The position numbers and the translations under genes are program-made. Positions 58,777 to 64,000 of a stretch of 64,000 bases of DNA are shown in pieces. The stretch spans positions 1-64,000 of the forward strand of contig JAEUWP010000337.1 in assembly GCA_018524725.1 (NCBI GenBank). Direction: 5' to 3'. Each line of letters begins with the position of its first letter. Position 1 is the first letter of the stretch. This DNA comes from Podaxis mareebaensis. Taxonomy: Eukaryota; Basidiomycota; Agaricomycetes; Agaricales; Agaricaceae. The notes under the pieces are model-generated. The model saw only the letters and a program-made list of their open reading frames with translations, made no database searches and had not been told where the DNA came from.

Positions 58777-59445
58777 GTTCGTCCCGGTTTCAATCGGCGC
58801 GAATTGGTTTCTTCGTGGGGGATAAAGTTCGAAGGGCCTTAGATAGAGATGATGTTTGCGAAGGTGGCGAAGGAAGCGATCTCTGTATATTCGGAATTAA
58901 GGCCGTATTGACAAGGCCGCCTTGGACTGGACAAGGGGAAGAGAATTATAAACCCGGAAACAAGATACTGAGACTAATATAAGTCTTACAGTAGCTCGGA
59001 GGTGCGAACAAAAAGGTCTGTATTTGAGCGATAGACGCTGCTCTGCCTGAGAGGTACGAGGAGGAGGGGATATGTGGGATTGGGGGCGTGAAGGTCACGA
59101 CGGACGTGATCACAAACCCTGTGACCTGGCAGGTCATACCTTTTTCACGCCCTCTGTGTTCTCACGCCACCCTTGAGTCATGTGGCATGTCACGCACTTC
59201 TCGACGGAACTCCATCCGGCAGCCCTGTCACACCAATCCCAGGATTCTCCCACGGTCTATCCTTGGTCCGGGGTGAACGAGGCCATAAAGCCATTATTAG
59301 TAGATGGCTTCATCGATACACCTTTCCTTATACAGCTCCAGTAAATTAAAGACAGGTGCTCAAGCAACTATTCCCCGTGGTTTCCGAAGAACCAGATGTG
59401 GGAGTAGTGCGAAACCGTCCCATTTTAATACCTCTGGTGAGCTCC
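58777..59445. other. Spacer between CBF1 and SET5
   Basis: Same-strand intergenic region holding the CBF1 promoter and the SET5 3' end. A TGACCTGGCAGGTCA near-palindrome lies at about 59120-59135. No gene seen. Confidence 0.45.
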
Positions 59446-60908
59446 TCACATAACCCCGAGCCCGGCCTTCAGCTCGCTTGCAAGATCAGCCAACTCCCGA
59501 TCATTTCCACCCCTTTCCTTTAATGCCTTGGCTTCTTCTAAGCACCGTGGACAAGTGCAAGCACCAAAACCCCATCCCTGAAGTTCGCTCTGTCTCGCAT
59601 GATATGAGGCCTGCGGGTTGACATATGTCACCAACAGCTCCTCGCCAGCAGGTATATCACGTTTCGCAATCACGGTAATACGAGCAAGCGCTGTGCGTTG
59701 GTCCAAGTGACGAACGGAAACGTTAGGAATGCAGGAATGATTCAGATGGGAATGGAGAGTGTAAAGGCCGCCGTGTGCTTCGAGATCTACACAAATATCA
59801 ACAATCCCGTTCCTTGCTTTCATATCACATCGCAGACTTACTGAGACTCATCCGGCCCAACCCACGAAGAAAGCCGGCATCATAGTCAAAGATTGCTGCT
59901 TCAATGTCCCCTTGGAGTGGTTTCTTCAATATCTCCGCCAGCTTTTTGGCTTCTAGCGCAGTCTTGGGTTCTTTGAATGCTTGGGTAAATAATTGGTGTG
60001 CCTTTCTCCAGCTCTCTCTGTCTGGTTCCGACTGGCCAGACCTGCCAGCGATAAGGCGAACAAAATGCCAACAAATGAGAGAGTATTGCTCACAAATTGA
60101 AGCTGTATTTGTGGCGTTCTTCCATACCTAACTCCGCCAACGCTCGGACGATTTCCCAATCCTCTTCGAATGTTCCTTCGTTTGCCTGATTCGCGAGAAG
60201 GAGTCGACTCGTACAATGTGCGAGCGCATGTAAAGCCATCCATCGTGTGTCGCGCGCAAACTTTATCAGAGGAACGGAAGCAGGATTCTTTGCGCGGCAT
60301 AGCAGTGGGTGTACCTGCGCTGCACGTGTGAGGCAAAGGCGATTGCAGAACCTCGCAGGACAAAACGAAGCTGAGTTAGACGCAGGGCATGTCGTAATCA
60401 AGGGCGAATCTCCTAGAGGAGTCGTGCAGAATCCGCAAGCAGCTGAGCTCATCTGCAAGTCGAAAATCTCCCTGTATGCTCGAATTTACCCTCAATTAAG
60501 ATAGTCATAAAAAAAATAAATAGCCACAACGTACCATTCAGGCGCAATGATAAACGGTTCCTCTTTCCAAACTACTTCGCCTTCCTTGATATCTTGCGTA
60601 GCTACCAAGCCCTTGCCTTTCTTCTTGTCAAACCACTTCACTTCAACATTCCGTGTCCATTTTGAAACATTCAGTCCTGGTACCACGCGCGACGACGGAT
60701 AGACTGGGACGCCAGGTGCCTGTCCCGGTGCAGGGACGATAAGGCCTTGGGTTTGGAGAATTTTCCGCGTCCTCTTTTCGCTAACAGTCCACTCGGGATG
60801 TTTGCTAGTTAGTAGAGCATGTATTTTTGAAATTCCAAGTTCCGGATTGTCCTTCTTGAGCTCAACAATTGCTCTCGTTAGTTCATCCTCGGAAGGAGAT
60901 ACTGGCAT
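59446..60908 (-). CDS. SET5: SET5-type SET/MYND-like lysine methyltransferase
   Basis: Complement exons 60535-60908, 60094-60471, 59842-60041 and 59446-59786 join to 430 aa. Yeast Set5 methylates lysines on the histone H4 tail. The N-terminal 100 residues form a helical region (LTRAIVELKKDNPELGISKI). The SET domain starts at VEVKWFDKKKGKGLVATQDI and is split by a cysteine-rich insert (AACGFCTTPLG, FCPARFCNRLCLTRA) of the MYND-like kind. It resumes with LHSHLNHSCIPNVSV, the SAM-binding NHSCxPN motif, and ELLVTYVNPQ with the catalytic-site tyrosine. The post-SET part has GFGACTCPRCLEE. The donor at 60093 (GTGAGC) is needed to keep the frame into SGQSEPDRESW. Histone target is inferred from the yeast protein. 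Confidence 0.92.
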
Positions 60909-63900
60909 CCCTACGGACCCGTGTTGTTTTGAGGGTGGATAGATGAGAGCTAAAATAATTGATCATCTGGCAAACCGGGATCTACAAATCATACGACGTC
61001 TTCTCAATCAAATATCCACAAACATATGGCGTTTATGATCCGGAGTCCCGGATCCATACTACAGTCCTCTCGCAGTTGTAAGTATTTCCGATGCACAACT
61101 CTGATGAAACACAAATTCTCCTCCCAACAGTGAGTGACAAAATATCCTGCACTTGATACCTACCACCATATACATCTCCCACTCGGATTGCGCCAAGCCT
61201 TGCTGCCAATGACCCTATGCGTAGGATTTCGGCTTCTTTACAAGTGACCGCCGACATTATTGTGTCGTAAAATCGGAGTGCCACCATCTACTACCGCCGA
61301 TGCCAAAAACCAAAGTAATGCCAAGCACAATCCTGCGAACAATGCTTGGGGATCTGCTATACTTGCAAGAGGATGCTGATGCCTCTAAGGACTATGTTCT
61401 GCTTGCGTGTCCAGGGTTGGTCGATGACGATAACTTCAAGTTCGCCCGTGCGACCTCTATGCCGGAAATGTCCTGCACTGGCCATGCAACTTATTAATCC
61501 TACTGCATTCTTCTAAGGATAGATCTTGACGCCTGGAATTATGCATATACCGGTTTGACATGCTTCAGATACGTTCCATTACCATGGAGAGTACACCAAG
61601 GCCGGCAGATTCAATACTTCGCTTTGCCTCGCTAGACAAACCAAGAATCTGTTTCTCTGCTCCTCCCATACTTGTGTATCTCATGCAATTCATGCTGGAT
61701 CCCGATAATCCGCTCAATCGACGAGACTTTGGCCTCGGCAGGATAAAGCGGATGAGGAAATTATCAAGGATAGGTGGGACCCAGTAACCTGTGGACATTC
61801 AAATGTCTAGTTTTATAGGTTTCCAACCTAGCAAACTGTCTGTTTCAGGCGAAAGCTTGTCATGCTCCCACCCATCCTTCCCCATGCTCCCAACCAAAAG
61901 GCCAGCCCCTGCACTCACGAATTCCCCCCCCCTCAATTCAGGATACTATAGTCTCCTTCCTCCAATCAAATCTCTAGCCAGTTTGTTGGCAGTAAAGCTT
62001 TATCAAGATTCACTGACACTCGAATACTTGGAGGCAGAAGGCCGTGGTATCTCCCAGTCGATGCGATTGACCTTCCGCGGGGAGATCAAGAAATCATCTA
62101 GCCGGGGGAACAAATGGATGCTCCATGGCGAAACGACTTCTGAGAGCATTAAAAGAGACGCTTCCCGATTTTCATATCACATGGCCAGCCGCAGGAGTCC
62201 AAACGTCAGAAAAGATTTAGTCCACGGCTCTATTGAGCGTGAAGCCACTTACGATGGAAATTGGTCAATCATTAATCAAACGGCGGGAGGGTTAGGTCTG
62301 TAATCAGTTGCAAGGACTTTTCCAGAATAAGTATATTATCCAAAGATCGTGGCGTTTGGATGACGTCTAGAATATCCAATGTGTTTTGTTGGCATATCTT
62401 AGGAGGCTGTGTGATATACGCTGGTTAAGTCAAGCACCAAAAGCGGCTAAGGAGCACAGGCTTTCACACCTCTTAACTTGGTAACTGCGGTTACTGGGAC
62501 CCCACTTCCAAAGCGGTTCTTGGTGTTGACACGATTACTTATGGCTCAATGTACGGCTGGTCGAGCAGGGTGTACATGTCAACTTAAACTTAGCCTTTAT
62601 GAGGCTTACGTGGGTTTTAGTCCCAGTTCAATAACATATTGCCGAACCAGTCATGACAAAAGTAACTATGCTGTTTATAAACCTATGATCTATAACTGGG
62701 AGCCTCCCCTCCGAGGTGGTAGCCATCACGGCGACGTTAACAGCCTTACGGAAACCTGGTCTCTCATAGGAACCAAGGTCATTATCCCGGTATATCGGCA
62801 GGCTCTTGACTCTATCTTGATATTAGTCCGTAACTCTCGCGAGGACTAGATTGGAAGCAATCCCTGTGACTTGGATTCCTTGCGCGAAGGGTCGGCCGAA
62901 GTTCAGCGCTGACTAAACCCCACCCACTCCATCAGATGTTATGCATATAGCGTTACTTTGGCAGATGTGGCTGATGAAAAGGAAGGCTGTTGTAATAGTG
63001 TACATCAAATCGCACTGGGTGTAGTGCGTCTGACAAGCTATAACCAACCTCGTTGGGGTACACCTTTATTGCTTGGTCTCTAAGTTCGTTCTAATACCAA
63101 TGTTATCCCGAGAATTGTTTCTGAATAGGTCACGAGGAGCGCGGCATGGCGCAAGGGTGTATCAAACAAGACTGCTCACAAGAGGAACATATATTGACCG
63201 GTATCGTAGAGCACCAAAAAAGCCACAATAAGATTCACGACTAGCAAATGCGAGAATAGTTATGATGAAGAATGAATTGCGCTCCATATGATCCAGGGGA
63301 AATAAAGCTGGAATAAGGGCGTCGAGCTAGTGGGTTGGACCCAGGTACCCGATTTTTTATCAGGCTCCAGATTGTAGACAACACGTTACATATTCCGGAC
63401 GAGTGCAAGGGCTAGATCCAGTGGGAAGGAATTACACAACAAAGGAACGAAGAATATAGTTGGAATGTTAATAACTTAGGGACGCTCCCAAGTGGCTCTG
63501 GCACACAAAAGTATCCGAAAACGGGAAAACAGGATGAGTAGACAGTGTATGGAGGACCGATTTGACCATAAATCAGGTAGCTGGGCCTCAGACTTGGAGA
63601 ACTTGTGCATGATAGTGTTTAAGCATGGGGCGGATAGTAGCCGATGATAAAGAAGTCAGAAACACGGAGGATGGGAGCACTTAAGCATTGCCTTGGACTA
63701 AGAGAGTGTAAGCCTGGGCTTACACTGGCCTGCTGATTGACGTCTAAAGATTGACGTGCTGCTGATGACATCATATATACAAAGGCAGAGGCCTCGTATA
63801 CAAAGCGCTACCTACGAATGAACGACCTCGCCTCTTCCATTCTCATTTCTCCTGCATACACACAAATCCGAGACTCGCAAATATTACGCTCGTGGCTGCT

Positions 63901-64000
63901 TACTTGTCTGTATGACATACCGAGAGGCGTCTTCTGAGAAGTGATGGACAGCCCTTGCGTGGGTCCATCCATCCTGAGCTTGGATGTTCAATGATTCCTT
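60909..64000. other. Gene-poor right end
   Basis: About 3.1 kb with no supportable gene. The longest frame (61791-62303) has a random-looking composition and no domain. No tRNA-like cloverleaf or terminal repeat was recognised. Confidence 0.4.

Noticed and set aside
61791..62303. 170-aa plus-strand frame at the right end
   Set aside because: No recognised motif, average composition and no supporting promoter or neighbours; could be chance in a gene-poor region.
1..64000. CRISPR arrays, bacterial operons or prophage
   Set aside because: Intron-rich eukaryotic genes throughout and no spaced direct repeats of the CRISPR kind.

Overview
The window looks like nuclear DNA of a basidiomycete fungus, most likely an Agaricomycete. 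Genes are split by many short GT-AG introns (mostly 48-60 nt). The gene set includes lineage-typical families: a CYP63-like P450, DUF6699, DUF7729, MARVEL-like and F-box families, and a large G-alpha subunit. No rRNA, intact transposon, CRISPR array or bacterial-style operon was seen. I rebuilt 20 protein genes by joining exons by hand. For 19 of them the exon lengths sum to a whole number of codons and end on a stop; the 20th (DUF202-like) has no resolved 5' end.

Layout, left to right. 1.4-4.3 kb: DBP4 ribosome-biogenesis helicase. 6.4-7.0 kb: a small five-exon secreted eight-cysteine protein resembling the Y3 glycan-binding family. 8.6-9.3 kb: mitochondrial ribosomal protein bL31m. 10.4-11.6 kb: a secreted chitin-deacetylase-like NodB protein. 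12.2-13.7 kb: DUF6699 protein. 14.7-16.0 kb: membrane-anchored methyltransferase-like protein. 16.9-19.5 kb: two tandem MARVEL-like membrane genes. 20.0-22.3 kb (minus): twelve-exon P450. 22.9-26.9 kb: eighteen-exon TFIIIC TPR subunit (TFC4/GTF3C3). 27.3-28.6 kb: an AT-rich block almost without CpG, probably a decayed repeat. 28.8-29.8 kb (minus): DUF7729 GPI-type surface protein. 31.4-38.7 kb: two divergent F-box paralogues flanking the EF-1beta gene. 38.7-43.4 kb: no recognisable gene. 43.5-44.0 kb (minus): DUF202-like membrane protein. 45.1-49.4 kb: OXA1 and an endosomal Na+/H+ exchanger. 50.0-52.2 kb (minus): G-alpha. 52.2-57.3 kb: gene-poor, with a 141-bp tandem repeat. 57.3-60.9 kb (minus): CBF1-type bHLH factor and SET5 methyltransferase. 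60.9-64 kb: nothing recognised.

Most genes are independent housekeeping or accessory units rather than one pathway. The local groupings are the MARVEL tandem pair, the F-box pair around EF-1beta, and the P450/TFIIIC divergent promoter. The most notable points are very small exons (5 nt in G-alpha, 13 and 17 nt in the P450, and an 8-nt final exon in EF-1beta), the CpG-free block, the tandem repeat whose period is a multiple of three, and a perfect CBF1-type site in CBF1's own long first intron. I did not find a convincing wholly new multi-gene system.
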